Shown in pieces: positions 10,504-20,447 of a stretch of DNA of 38,141 nucleotides. The stretch's first letter is position 1. Each line of letters starts with the position of its first letter. The stretch lies in the NCBI GenBank assembly GCA_031261805.1, contig JAISIX010000136.1, positions 1-38,141 on the forward strand, read 5' to 3'. The DNA is from Mediterranea sp. (in: CFB group bacteria) (GTDB lineage Bacteria > Bacteroidota > Bacteroidia > Bacteroidales > Bacteroidaceae). A model generated the notes under the pieces. It made no database searches. It was given only the letters and a program-made list of their open reading frames with translations, and was not told the DNA's origin. The position numbers were made by a program, and so were the translations under genes.

Positions 10504-11456
10504 TATTTCAGTTTCACACTTAACTTCTCAAGCATATCAGTCGTCATGCTCTCCAAGTCATACTCCGGCTTCCAGCCCCACTCCTCGCGGGCGCGGGTGT
10601 CGTCCAGGCTGTCGGGCCAGCTGTCGGCAATAGCCTGCTTCAGGTGGTCTACGTCGTAGCTCATCTCGAAGCTGGGCAGGTGCCGTTTGATGGCTTGGTA
10701 AATCATGTCCGGCTCAAAGCTCATCGACGCGATGTTGAACGCGTTGCGGTGTACGAGCTTCGCGGGGTCGGCTTCCATCAGCTGGATGGAGGCGTTCAGG
10801 GCGTCGGGCATATACATCATGTCCATGTAGGTGCCTTGCGCAATGGGACAGACGAACTTCTCGCCTCGTACGGCGGAGTAGTAGATGTCCACCGCATAGT
10901 CGGTAGTGCCGCCTCCCGGAGGGGTCACGTTGGAGATGATGCCGGGGAAGCGTACCGCCCGGGTATCCACCCCGTACTTATTGTAATAATAGTCGCTCAG
11001 TAGCTCGGTAGTTACTTTCGTCACACCATACATGCTACAGGGGCGCTGGATGGTGTCTTGCGGCGTTTTTACATGGGGAGTGGTGGGTCCGAAGGAACCG
11101 ATAGAGCTGGGTGTGAAGACGGCGCAACCCTCTTGGCGCGCCACTTCGAGCACGTTCCACAGCCCGTCGATGCCAATTTTCCAAGCCAGCTTGGGTTTCG
11201 ACTCGGCCACTACCGAGAGCAAGGCGGCCAGATTGTAAATCGTATCCACGCGATGTTCCTTCACTGCCGCGGCAATGCCGGCGACGTCGGTCACGTCGAC
11301 CACGGCCGATGGCCCCGATTCTTTCAACTCTCCTTTCAGTTCCGCGGTGGGGATGTAGCCTGCTACCACATTCTCGTTCCCATAGCACCCGCGCAACTTC
11401 ATAGTCAGCTCCGAGCCTATCTGTCCCGAAGCGCCAATCACTAAGATGTGTTTCAT
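10503..11456 (-). CDS. NAD-dependent epimerase/dehydratase, probable short-chain L-threonine 3-dehydrogenase type
   Basis: GASGQIGSEL Rossmann motif, SMYGVTKVTTE, FPGIISNVTPPGGGTTDYAVDI typical of SDR-type TDH. Confidence 0.85.
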   Translation of the reverse strand: MKHILVIGASGQIGSELTMKLRGCYGNENVVAGYIPTAELKGELKESGPSAVVDVTDVAGIAAAVKEHRVDTIYNLAALLSVVAESKPKLAWKIGIDGLWNVLEVARQEGCAVFTPSSIGSFGPTTPHVKTPQDTIQRPCSMYGVTKVTTELLSDYYYNKYGVDTRAVRFPGIISNVTPPGGGTTDYAVDIYYSAVRGEKFVCPIAQGTYMDMMYMPDALNASIQLMEADPAKLVHRNAFNIASMSFEPDMIYQAIKRHLPSFEMSYDVDHLKQAIADSWPDSLDDTRAREEWGWKPEYDLESMTTDMLEKLSVKLK

Positions 11457-11591
11457 TTTTTTCTTATTTCCAAATATAAGAGGTTAAACCGGGCGCAAAG
11501 TAAGCACTTTTTTCGCTACCCGCCACGCTATACGGGCACTTTTTTTGTGTGAGGGATTAGGGCACCTACCTGCTGCGGGACAATCCTTCCA

Positions 11592-12872
11592 CTATTGCAT
11601 GGCGCACCAACTCTCCGATTGGGAGGCGCGGACACCGCCAAGTGGTAAAGGTGGGCCAGTAACAAGCATCCAAGCCCGATAGCGTGTCCGCCCGTGCACA
11701 GGCGTAAGTGCCATGTACCCCGAACGGACATATCCTGCCTCCATCACCAACGGGAAGGCGGCTTGCCGCTGATTGTGCTCCCGCAGGGCTTCACCATCAG
11801 CCGCATGGTAACTAATGCCAAAAAGGCCGGTCGAGGCAGGATGGAGGTAGCGGTCGGCCAGACGGCGAGCCACCAGCCCCATATTCATCCGCAGGTTGAC
11901 TTCTACGCAGGGATGGATGCGATACTCCGGCATCCCACCAAGAGAAGACGGAAACCGACAAATCATCATGTCCACCCCCAAGTAGCCTTGATAAGCGATG
12001 GGCGCAAGCAAGGCGGAGAGTTCGTCCTGCAAACGGAGACGCAATTCTCCAAGGACTTCGATGGGAACCAAAGTGGAGAGGTGACGGAGGATAGCGGCAT
12101 CGGAAAGCAAACGGTTGCCTTCGTACATACCGGTACGGCCGGTACAAAAAAGCGAGTAACCAGCAAAACGCACTTCGCCACACCCGTCGACACGAAACTC
12201 CATGGCGAAATCCTCCACCTTATTATATATGGGTTCGCCCACTACCCCACCCTGCGTGGCAAGGAGGCGGGCGCACCAACCTTCTATATAGGGAGAGAAG
12301 TGCCCCTTGCACCAATTCAAGCCCTTGCCGCTACCCGAGAGAGGAGCCTTCAGGAGGCAGGCATCAGTGGCCTCGACAAAACGGCGGCAGGCATTGAGCG
12401 TCTGTAGATAAGTGGAGTCGCCACAAAAGTGAGCGTCCAACCGCAACTTAGGGAGCAAGGATACGGCAACTGAGCGATGCGAGGCGGCACGCAGGTTTTC
12501 CAGACAGACAGCAGAAGGCAGCGAACACACATCGGCGCCCAAGTCAAGCAGACGCCTACGCACAGCGGCATCCCAGCCCCACGGACGGAAAGCGGACGCT
12601 TCGGCATCGGCCACCTCAGGAGGCGTGAGCAGCCTCACCCCAACATCCAAGCGAGAATCTGCATCGGCGAGGAAAGCTTGGTTGTAGGCCGACGGAGCCA
12701 GCACGCAAGCTTCCACACCCTCTTCCACATCGGCATACCAAGCCGGGAGCAGCGCCAAGTCGGCCGCCATCTGCCGGGCCGAAGCAGGGGGCATATAGTG
12801 CGCTTCGCCCGAAGCCAACGCCAAGTCGTGCTCGGGGTTGAAAAGGTAAATCATCGTTTTATGAGCGTCCAT
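11592..12872 (-). CDS. Conserved uncharacterised protein (FNPEHD N-terminus), possible ATP-grasp fold
   Basis: Long ORF; start set at MDAHK (12872) or MIYLFNPEHD (12854) because a -7-like box CAAAGATA (12890-12897, minus) lies inside the longer ORF; motifs LLKAPLSGSGKGL, VVGEPI..EFAMEFRV-like, GYLGVDM, VEVNLRMNMG. Confidence 0.8.
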   Translation of the reverse strand: MDAHKTMIYLFNPEHDLALASGEAHYMPPASARQMAADLALLPAWYADVEEGVEACVLAPSAYNQAFLADADSRLDVGVRLLTPPEVADAEASAFRPWGWDAAVRRRLLDLGADVCSLPSAVCLENLRAASHRSVAVSLLPKLRLDAHFCGDSTYLQTLNACRRFVEATDACLLKAPLSGSGKGLNWCKGHFSPYIEGWCARLLATQGGVVGEPIYNKVEDFAMEFRVDGCGEVRFAGYSLFCTGRTGMYEGNRLLSDAAILRHLSTLVPIEVLGELRLRLQDELSALLAPIAYQGYLGVDMMICRFPSSLGGMPEYRIHPCVEVNLRMNMGLVARRLADRYLHPASTGLFGISYHAADGEALREHNQRQAAFPLVMEAGYVRSGYMALTPVHGRTRYRAWMLVTGPPLPLGGVRASQSESWCAMQ

Positions 12873-12969
12873 CCGGATAAACGTTTCGGCAAAGATAGGA
12901 AGGATGGAGAAAGAGAAGCGCTCCAATAGGCAAAAACTCTCAAATAAAAGACAAATTTGCTATCCCTAC

Positions 12970-13000
12970 TTTGCAATTCCTAAAAAAACGCTTATATTTG
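12970..13000 (+). promoter_or_regulatory. Bacteroides-type promoter TTTG-N19-TATATTTG for the AAA ATPase gene
   Basis: TTTG 12970-12973, TATATTTG 12993-13000, exact 19-nt spacing, 25 nt before ATG. Confidence 0.75.
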
Positions 13001-13025
13001 CCCCCCGAAAAACGAATAGCAAGAG

Positions 13026-14204
13026 ATGGAATCATTCTACCGTACACACGCTTATCTTGTTGAGCACACTCACGCTCCCGTCCGTCGGGACTTGATGGAT
13101 GAAATCGACTGGAACGACCGTTTGATAGGCATCAAGGGGACTCGCGGCGTAGGTAAGACTACCTTCTTGCTTCAGTACGCCAAGGAGAAATTCGGCACCG
13201 ACCGCTCCTGCTTGTTCATCAATATGAACAACCTCTACTTCTCCGCCCATACCATCGTAGAGTTTGCCGACCAGTTCCAACAACAAGGCGGCAAGGTATT
13301 GCTCATCGACCAGATATTCAAATATCACGGATGGAGCAAAGAGTTGCGCAGGTGCTATGACCGCTTCCCCAACCTGAAAATCGTTTTTACAGGCTCGTCG
13401 GTGATGCGTCTCAAGGAAGAGAACCTTGAATTGCGCGATGTGGTAAAGAGCTACAACCTGCGGGGCTTCTCCTTCAGGGAGTTCCTGAATCTGCACACCG
13501 GCATGAAATTCAGGGCCTATACGCTCGACGAGATACTCGCCTCACACGAACAGATTGCCAAGGGAGTGCTGGCCAAGGTCAGCCCATTGGATTACTTCCA
13601 AGACTACCTCCACCACGGCTTCTACCCGTTCTTTCTGGAGAAGCGCAACTTCTCCGAGAACCTGCTGAAGACCATGAACATGATGATAGAGGTAGACATC
13701 CTACTCATCAAGCAGATAGAGCTGAAGTACCTGTCGAAGATTAAGAAGCTGCTGTACTTGCTGGCGGTGGACGGGCCGAAAGCCCCCAACGTAAGCCAGC
13801 TGGCTACCGACATACAGACCTCGCGCGCCACCGTGATGAACTACATCAAATGCCTGGCCGACGCACGACTAATCAACTTAGTGTATCCGCAGGGAGAGGA
13901 CTTCCCCAAGAAACCGGCAAAGATCATGATGCACAACTCCAACCTGATGTACTCCATCTATCCGGTGAACGTCAGGGAGCAGGACGTGATAGACACCTTC
14001 TTCGTGAACACGATGTGGAAAGATCACAAAGTACATAGGGGCGACAAAAACGTCTCTTTTATGGTAGACAACAAAATGCCTTTCAAGATATGCATGGAAG
14101 GTAGCAAGATAAAAAACAATCCGAACGTAGTCTATGCGCTGCATGGAGCAGAGGTGGGACAGGGCAACCAGGTTCCGCTTTGGATGTTCGGCTTGTTGTA
14201 TTAA
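13026..14204 (+). CDS. AAA_14/DUF4143-type ATP-binding protein
   Basis: Walker A GTRGVGKTTFL; Walker B-like KVLLIDQIFKY; IVFTGSS sensor; C-terminal VPLWMFGLLY. Confidence 0.88.
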   Translation: MESFYRTHAYLVEHTHAPVRRDLMDEIDWNDRLIGIKGTRGVGKTTFLLQYAKEKFGTDRSCLFINMNNLYFSAHTIVEFADQFQQQGGKVLLIDQIFKYHGWSKELRRCYDRFPNLKIVFTGSSVMRLKEENLELRDVVKSYNLRGFSFREFLNLHTGMKFRAYTLDEILASHEQIAKGVLAKVSPLDYFQDYLHHGFYPFFLEKRNFSENLLKTMNMMIEVDILLIKQIELKYLSKIKKLLYLLAVDGPKAPNVSQLATDIQTSRATVMNYIKCLADARLINLVYPQGEDFPKKPAKIMMHNSNLMYSIYPVNVREQDVIDTFFVNTMWKDHKVHRGDKNVSFMVDNKMPFKICMEGSKIKNNPNVVYALHGAEVGQGNQVPLWMFGLLY

Positions 14205-14240
14205 CAAACAGATTAATTTACTTAAATATTTTATTTGGTT

Positions 14241-17200
14241 ATGACTAAACAGAAGAAATTCATCACTTGTGATGGTAACCAAGCAGCTGCACACATCTCC
14301 TATATGTTTTCGGAGGTGGCGGCTATCTACCCCATCACGCCTTCTTCGACTATGGCCGAGTACGTAGACGAATGGGCCGCCGCAGGGCGTAAGAACATCT
14401 TTGGCGAGACGGTGCACGTGCAGGAGATGCAGTCGGAAGGCGGTGCCGCTGGTGCCGTACACGGCTCGTTGCAGGCCGGTGCGCTGACCACCACCTACAC
14501 AGCCTCACAAGGCTTGCTGTTGATGATCCCCAACATGTACAAGATTGCCGGTGAGCTGCTGCCCTGCGTATTCCACGTATCGGCTCGTACGCTGGCTTCG
14601 CACGCGTTGTCCATCTTCGGCGACCACCAAGACGTGATGGCTGCCCGCCAAACGGGCTTCGCCATGCTGGCCGAAGGCTCCGTACAGGAAGTGATGGACT
14701 TGGCTGGCGTAGCGCACTTGGCCACTATCAAGTCGCGCGTGCCGTTCGTCAACTTCTTCGACGGCTTCCGCACCTCGCACGAGATTCAGAAAATTGAGAT
14801 GCTCGAGAACGAAGACCTCGCCCCGCTTATCGACCAAGAGGCGCTGGCAGACTTCCGCGCCCGTGCGCTGAACCCCGGTAAACCGGTGGCACGCGGCATG
14901 GCCGAGAACCCCGACCACTTCTTCCAACACCGCGAGGCAAGCAACCTCTTCCACGAGGCAGTGCCTGCCATCGTAGAGGAATATATGAACGAGATAGCCA
15001 AGGTTACCGGCCGTAAGTACGGCTTGTTCGACTACTATGGTGCCGAAGATGCCGACCGCGTCATCATCGCCATGGGTTCGGTGACCGAAGCCACCCGCGA
15101 AGCCATCGACTACCTGACGGCGAAAGGCGAGAAAGTAGGCCTCGTGGCCGTACACCTCTACCGGCCCTTCTCCGCCAAGCACTTCTTGGCAGCCGTGCCC
15201 AAGACAGCGAAACGCATCGCTGTGCTGGACCGCACGAAAGAACCGGGTGCTACGGGCGACCCCTTATACCTCGACGTAAAAGAATGCTTCTATGGCACGG
15301 AAGACGCGCCCCTCATCGTAGGCGGACGCTACGGTTTGGCCTCGAAGGATACCACCCCCGCGCAAATCATCGCCGTGTACAAGAACCTGGCTATGGCCCT
15401 GCCCAAGAACCAGTTCACTATCGGCATAGTAGACGACGTGACCTTCACCTCGCTACCGCAGGAAGAAGAGATAGCACTGGGCGGCGCAGGCATGTTCGAG
15501 GCTAAGTTCTACGGACTGGGTGCCGACGGTACGGTAGGCGCCAACAAGAACTCCGTGAAGATTATCGGCGACAACACCGACAAGCACTGCCAGGCATACT
15601 TCTCGTACGACTCCAAGAAGTCGGGAGGTTTCACCTGCTCGCACCTACGCTTCGGCGACACCCCCATACGTTCTACCTACTTGGTGAACACACCTAACTT
15701 CGTGGCCTGCCACGTACAGGCATACCTCCACATGTACGACGTGACACGCGGCTTGCAGAAGAACGGCTCGTTCCTGCTCAACACCATTTGGGAGGGCGAC
15801 GAGCTGGCCAAGAACCTGCCTACCAAGGTGAAGAAATACTTCGCCAAGCACAACATCACCGTGTACTACATCAACGCCACGCAGATAGCACAGGAGATTG
15901 GATTGGGCAACCGCACCAACACCATCCTCCAGTCGGCCTTCTTCCGCATCACCAAGGTCATCCCCGTAGAGCTGGCCGTAGAGCAGATGAAGAAGTTCAT
16001 CGTGAAGTCGTATGGCAAGAAGGGTGAGGACATCGTGAACAAGAACTACGCGGCCGTAGACCGTGGCGGCGAATACAAGACGCTCGCCATAGACCCCGCT
16101 TGGGCCAACCTGCCCGACGAAGCGGCTGCCGCCAACAACAATCCCGCCTTCATCAACGAAGTGGTACGCCCCATCAACGCACAGGATGGCGACCTGCTGC
16201 CGGTATCGGCCTTCAAGGGCATCGAAGACGGAACGTGGCACCAAGGCACCGCCGCCTACGAGAAACGTGGCGTAGCAGCCTTCGTACCCGAATGGGAACC
16301 TGAGAACTGCATCCAGTGCAACCAGTGCGCTTACGTTTGTCCTCACGCTTCCATCCGTCCGTTCGTGCTTGACGCCGACGAACAGAAAGGCGCCAACTTC
16401 ACCCAGCTGAAAGCTACCGGCAAGGTATTCGACGGCATGACGTTCCGTATGCAGGTCGATGTACTCGACTGCCTCGGCTGCGGCAACTGCGCCGACATCT
16501 GCCCGGGCAACCCCAAGAAGGGTGGCAAGGCGCTCACGATGAAGCACCTCGAAAGCCAGCTGGCCGAAGCCGACAACTGGACCTACTGCGTGGACAACGT
16601 GAAGAGCAAACAACACCTCGTCAACGTGAAGGCCAACGTGAAGAACTCACAGTTCGCTACCCCGCTATTCGAATTCTCGGGCGCTTGCTCGGGCTGCGGT
16701 GAGACTCCGTACGTGAAGCTCATCACACAGCTTTTCGGCGACCGCGAGATGGTGGCCAACGCCACGGGCTGCTCGTCCATCTACTCTGGTTCAGTACCTT
16801 CGACCCCCTACACCACCGACGAGAACGGACACGGTCCCGCATGGGCCAACTCCCTGTTCGAGGACTTCTGTGAGTTCGGCTTGGGTATGGAACTGGCCAA
16901 CGAGAAACTGCGCGAACGCATCGTGCGCCTCTTCACCCAAGGCATCGAGAGCGGCGACCATACGCCTGCCGAGATGAAAGAGCTGATGCAGGCTTGGATT
17001 GACAACCGCAACGACAGCGAGAAGACGAAGGAGCTGGCTCCGCAACTGGAGATAGCCATCGCGCAAGGTGCCGCCGCTGGTTGCCCCATCTGCAAAGAGC
17101 TGACCAGCCTGACGCAATACTTAGTGAAACGCAGCCAATGGATCATCGGTGGCGACGGCGCCGCCTACGACATAGGCTACGGCGGTCTCGACCACGCCAT

Positions 17201-17801
17201 CGCATCGGGCAAGGACATCAACATCCTCGTTCTCGATACGGAGGTTTACTCCAACACCGGCGGACAGTCGTCGAAGTCTACCCCGCTGGGTGCCATCGCC
17301 AAGTTCGCCGCTTCGGGCAAGCGCGTGCGCAAGAAAGACCTGGGCCTCATGGCCACCACCTACGGATACGTCTATGTGGCTCAAGTAGCCATGGGTGCCG
17401 ACCAGGCACAGACGCTGAAAGCCATCCGCGAGGCAGAGGCTTATCCCGGACCGTCACTCATCATCGCCTACTCTCCTTGCATCAGCCACGGACTGAAAGC
17501 CGGCATGGGCAAGAGCCAGGAAGAGCAAGAGAAAGCAGTGAAGTGCGGATACTGGCACCTGTGGCGCTACAACCCCGCATTGGAAGCCGAAGGAAAGAAC
17601 CCGTTCCAGCTCGACAGCAAGGAACCCAACTGGGCCGACTTCCAGAACTTCCTCAAGGGCGAGGTACGCTACGCTTCCGTAGCCAAGCAGTACCCGGCCG
17701 AAGCCGACGAGCTGTTCAAAGCTGCCGAAGACAACGCCAAGTGGCGCTACAACAGCTACAAGCGCCTGTCGTTGAGCAACTGGGGAGCACCGACTGAATA
17801 A
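14241..17801 (+). CDS. nifJ: Pyruvate:ferredoxin (flavodoxin) oxidoreductase
   Basis: Full-length PFOR; two 4Fe-4S clusters CIQCNQCAYVCPHAS and CLGCGNCADICPGNP; TPP region GDGAAYDIGYGGLDH...NTGGQSSKSTPLGA. ATG at 14241 preferred to the TTG at 14235. Confidence 0.97.
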   Translation: MTKQKKFITCDGNQAAAHISYMFSEVAAIYPITPSSTMAEYVDEWAAAGRKNIFGETVHVQEMQSEGGAAGAVHGSLQAGALTTTYTASQGLLLMIPNMYKIAGELLPCVFHVSARTLASHALSIFGDHQDVMAARQTGFAMLAEGSVQEVMDLAGVAHLATIKSRVPFVNFFDGFRTSHEIQKIEMLENEDLAPLIDQEALADFRARALNPGKPVARGMAENPDHFFQHREASNLFHEAVPAIVEEYMNEIAKVTGRKYGLFDYYGAEDADRVIIAMGSVTEATREAIDYLTAKGEKVGLVAVHLYRPFSAKHFLAAVPKTAKRIAVLDRTKEPGATGDPLYLDVKECFYGTEDAPLIVGGRYGLASKDTTPAQIIAVYKNLAMALPKNQFTIGIVDDVTFTSLPQEEEIALGGAGMFEAKFYGLGADGTVGANKNSVKIIGDNTDKHCQAYFSYDSKKSGGFTCSHLRFGDTPIRSTYLVNTPNFVACHVQAYLHMYDVTRGLQKNGSFLLNTIWEGDELAKNLPTKVKKYFAKHNITVYYINATQIAQEIGLGNRTNTILQSAFFRITKVIPVELAVEQMKKFIVKSYGKKGEDIVNKNYAAVDRGGEYKTLAIDPAWANLPDEAAAANNNPAFINEVVRPINAQDGDLLPVSAFKGIEDGTWHQGTAAYEKRGVAAFVPEWEPENCIQCNQCAYVCPHASIRPFVLDADEQKGANFTQLKATGKVFDGMTFRMQVDVLDCLGCGNCADICPGNPKKGGKALTMKHLESQLAEADNWTYCVDNVKSKQHLVNVKANVKNSQFATPLFEFSGACSGCGETPYVKLITQLFGDREMVANATGCSSIYSGSVPSTPYTTDENGHGPAWANSLFEDFCEFGLGMELANEKLRERIVRLFTQGIESGDHTPAEMKELMQAWIDNRNDSEKTKELAPQLEIAIAQGAAAGCPICKELTSLTQYLVKRSQWIIGGDGAAYDIGYGGLDHAIASGKDINILVLDTEVYSNTGGQSSKSTPLGAIAKFAASGKRVRKKDLGLMATTYGYVYVAQVAMGADQAQTLKAIREAEAYPGPSLIIAYSPCISHGLKAGMGKSQEEQEKAVKCGYWHLWRYNPALEAEGKNPFQLDSKEPNWADFQNFLKGEVRYASVAKQYPAEADELFKAAEDNAKWRYNSYKRLSLSNWGAPTE

Positions 17802-17825
17802 ACCAATCGGTAATCACCATAAATT

Positions 17826-17866
17826 AAGAGGAGGACAACCCTGGTGGGGATGTCCTCCTCTTTTTT
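17826..17866. terminator. Rho-independent-like terminator downstream of nifJ
   Basis: AAGAGGAGGACA / TGTCCTCCTCTT 12-bp stem, 13-nt loop, followed by T-run. Confidence 0.88.
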
Positions 17867-17895
17867 AGTGATTAGTGACAAGCGATGAGCGATTA

Positions 17896-18951
17896 TCACC
17901 TTATCGTCACCTGCGTGGCGCCGAATCCGTACTCCTGAAACGAGGCATCCTGCCAACCGCAGCTGTTGTACTTCCGTTTCAGCTCGTTGAGGATGGACTT
18001 ACGGAGTACCCCATCGCCCTTACCATGAATAAAGATAATCTTCTGCTCGCGCTTCTCCTTGTAGAGTTCCATTACCTCGCGGAACTTATCAAGCTGATAG
18101 GTCAGCATCTCGCTGTTGCTCATACCCCGGGTATCGTCGAGCAAGGCGTCGATGTGAAGGTCTATCTCCACCACCCCATCCTTGCCGCCATGCGATGCCT
18201 TCGGTGCGGGACGAGGTTGTGGCTTGTCCACCCCTTTCTTCTGTAGCAGGGCCTCTTTCACCTCCTCGGCCGACACATATACCTGCTTGGCAGGCAGGTC
18301 GTCCTTCACCAAGTCGTATATCAGCGCCGGCTCCATAAAGAAGTCGGAAGCGCTGAAGGTATGCAGCTTGTAGAATTTCACCGTGTCGATGCGTATCTCC
18401 GCGCAGATGGCCGGTTTCAGCGGTGCCGGACGGTCGGCCTTGAAAGCGATGAGCTGCACGGCTATACGTTCCAGCTCATTCAGCATCTCCTTGCCAAACT
18501 CCTCGAGCAGCAGTTTCGTATTCGGCTCTACCAACCCGTGCGAACGGATCTTCCAAGCCTTGCCTTCGGCGCTCTGGTAGGTGTAGTACAGGTAGTAGTT
18601 GCTATCGTTCACAAGGTAAGCCTCGAAGGGAGTTGTCATCATCGCCTTGGCATCCACCGGCACGTAGGCCAGAAAGACGTTCAGCACATCGCCACCCTTC
18701 ATCTCGGGCTGCCTCCTGATGGCTGGCATCTCGGGCTTCTGCGGTTTTTGTAGCTCGTCAGCCTTCGGAGCAGCGGCCGGCTTCCGTTTCAGGTTGTAGT
18801 CGTCGGTCTCTATCACCACACATTCGCGCATCGGCATAGGGATGTCGAACCCGTCGGCATCTTCGACCATCACCATGTCCTTCCCCCGGAACCCCGTAAC
18901 GGTTCCACCACCCACTTCGCTCAGGAAGCGTACTTTATCTCCTATCTTCAT
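17896..18951 (-). CDS. DUF2027 protein with C-terminal Smr domain
   Basis: N-terminal [40 protein letters not shown]-terminal EIDLHIDAL...[16 protein letters not shown] Smr motif. Confidence 0.9.
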   Translation of the reverse strand: MKIGDKVRFLSEVGGGTVTGFRGKDMVMVEDADGFDIPMPMRECVVIETDDYNLKRKPAAAPKADELQKPQKPEMPAIRRQPEMKGGDVLNVFLAYVPVDAKAMMTTPFEAYLVNDSNYYLYYTYQSAEGKAWKIRSHGLVEPNTKLLLEEFGKEMLNELERIAVQLIAFKADRPAPLKPAICAEIRIDTVKFYKLHTFSASDFFMEPALIYDLVKDDLPAKQVYVSAEEVKEALLQKKGVDKPQPRPAPKASHGGKDGVVEIDLHIDALLDDTRGMSNSEMLTYQLDKFREVMELYKEKREQKIIFIHGKGDGVLRKSILNELKRKYNSCGWQDASFQEYGFGATQVTIR

Positions 18952-19110
18952 TGTTGTACTCTATTACATTTATAGATTATACCAGTTTCATTGCGAAAGG
19001 CAAAGGTACGCACATTTTGGTGAATAGTTCGCACATTTACGCCGCAAAGAATGAGTAGTTAGGCAGAAAATGAGTATTTTTAGCGCCCAAAACCAAAGGA
19101 CAAGAAAGAT

Positions 19111-20343
19111 ATGCGCTACAGCCTTACCGCCCCATCCGCCATCAAGGCCGACATTCTGTTGCCGGCCTCCAAGAGCATCAGCAACCGGGTACTCATCATC
19201 AACGCCTTGGCCACGGGCGAGCACAGCATCCCCGGCAACCTGGCCAGCTGCGACGACACCCGCGTGATGGTACAAGCGCTCACCGGCAAGGGAACTGCCA
19301 TCGACATACTCGCCGCCGGAACTGCCATGCGCTTTCTCACCGCCTACCTCAGCGTCAGCCCCGGGCAATGGGAGATAACCGGTACCGCCCGTATGCGCGA
19401 ACGCCCCATCGGCATACTTGTCGACGCGCTCCGACAACTGGGCGCGGACATCACCTACACCGAGCACGAAGGTTTCCCACCCCTCGCCATCCAAGGGCAC
19501 CCACTCCAAGGGAGCACCCTCACCTTGGCGGGCAACGTCAGCTCCCAATACATCTCCGCCCTGCTGATGATAGGGCCGATGCTGCAAGAGGGTCTGATGC
19601 TTCGCCTCACCGGCGACATCATCTCGCGTCCCTACATCGACCTCACCCTGCAACTGATGCGCGACTTTGGCGCACGAGCCGACTGGGCCTCCGAAGCAAC
19701 CATCACCGTAGCCCCGCAAGCCTACCGCAGCATCCCATTCAGTGTAGAGAGCGACTGGAGTGCCGCCTCCTATTGGTACCAGATAGTAGCCCTCCATCCA
19801 CAGGCCGAAGTTACCCTGCAAGGCCTCTCCAAGCATAGCTACCAAGGCGACAGTCGTGGCGCTGAACTCTTCGCACGCTTGGGCATCACCACCGAATTCA
19901 TCCCCCAAGGCGCAAGGCTAACCAAGACCGGAGCCGCCCCCCAACGCTTGGACGCCGACCTGCTCGACATCCCCGACTTGGCGCAAACCTTCGTGGTGAC
20001 CTGCGCCCTGCTCGGCATCCCCTTCCGTTTCAGTGGCCTGCAAAGCCTGAAGATTAAAGAGACCGACCGCATAGCCGCCTTGCAAACCGAGCTACGCAAA
20101 CTGGGCTACGTGATAAACGTAGAGAACGACAGCGTGCTGACATGGAACGGCGAGCGCTGCCCCGCAGAGCAGACACCCGTCATCCATACCTACCACGACC
20201 ATCGCATGGCCATGGCCTTCGCCCCCGCCGCCCTCCTCTACCCCACCCTGCAAATTGCCGACCCGGGGGTCGTATCCAAATCCTATCCCTCTTTCTGGAA
20301 CGACTTAGAACACGCAGGATTCATTGTCTCCACCACAGACTAA
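19111..20343 (+). CDS. aroA: 3-phosphoshikimate 1-carboxyvinyltransferase (EPSP synthase)
   Basis: LPASKSISNRVLI, AAGTAMRF, SSQYISALLM, IKETDRI, YHDHRMAMAF. Confidence 0.95.
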   Translation: MRYSLTAPSAIKADILLPASKSISNRVLIINALATGEHSIPGNLASCDDTRVMVQALTGKGTAIDILAAGTAMRFLTAYLSVSPGQWEITGTARMRERPIGILVDALRQLGADITYTEHEGFPPLAIQGHPLQGSTLTLAGNVSSQYISALLMIGPMLQEGLMLRLTGDIISRPYIDLTLQLMRDFGARADWASEATITVAPQAYRSIPFSVESDWSAASYWYQIVALHPQAEVTLQGLSKHSYQGDSRGAELFARLGITTEFIPQGARLTKTGAAPQRLDADLLDIPDLAQTFVVTCALLGIPFRFSGLQSLKIKETDRIAALQTELRKLGYVINVENDSVLTWNGERCPAEQTPVIHTYHDHRMAMAFAPAALLYPTLQIADPGVVSKSYPSFWNDLEHAGFIVSTTD

Positions 20344-20360
20344 AAAGTGTCACCTTACTT

Positions 20361-20383
20361 GGTGAGGCACAAAAGTGCCTACC
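20361..20383 (+). terminator. Candidate hairpin just after aroA
   Basis: GGTGAGGCAC-AAAA-GTGCCTACC (one bulge); no strong T-tract. Confidence 0.35.
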
Positions 20384-20447
20384 GTCTGTCTCGTCCTGCA
20401 AAAGCATATAGAGCGGCCACCCTATTGTCTCATTTTTCCCACCATGC

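Noticed and set aside
11461-11591. Possible tandem repeat GCACTTTTTT...GGGCACTTTTTTT and weak CCCG/CGGG hairpin
   Set aside because: Short, imperfect and T-rich; compatible with chance in an intergenic gap.
12873-12926. N-terminal extension of the FNPEHD protein (MERFSFSILPIFAETFIR)
   Set aside because: A -7-like promoter box lies inside it, and the characteristic protein start is MIYLFNPEHD or MDAHK.
15645-16616. 323-aa antisense ORF inside nifJ (also 4562-5398, 7926-8588, 14505-15182, 18361-18753)
   Set aside because: Low-complexity V/G/H/R-rich shadow translations opposite strongly supported conserved genes; no recognisable domain.
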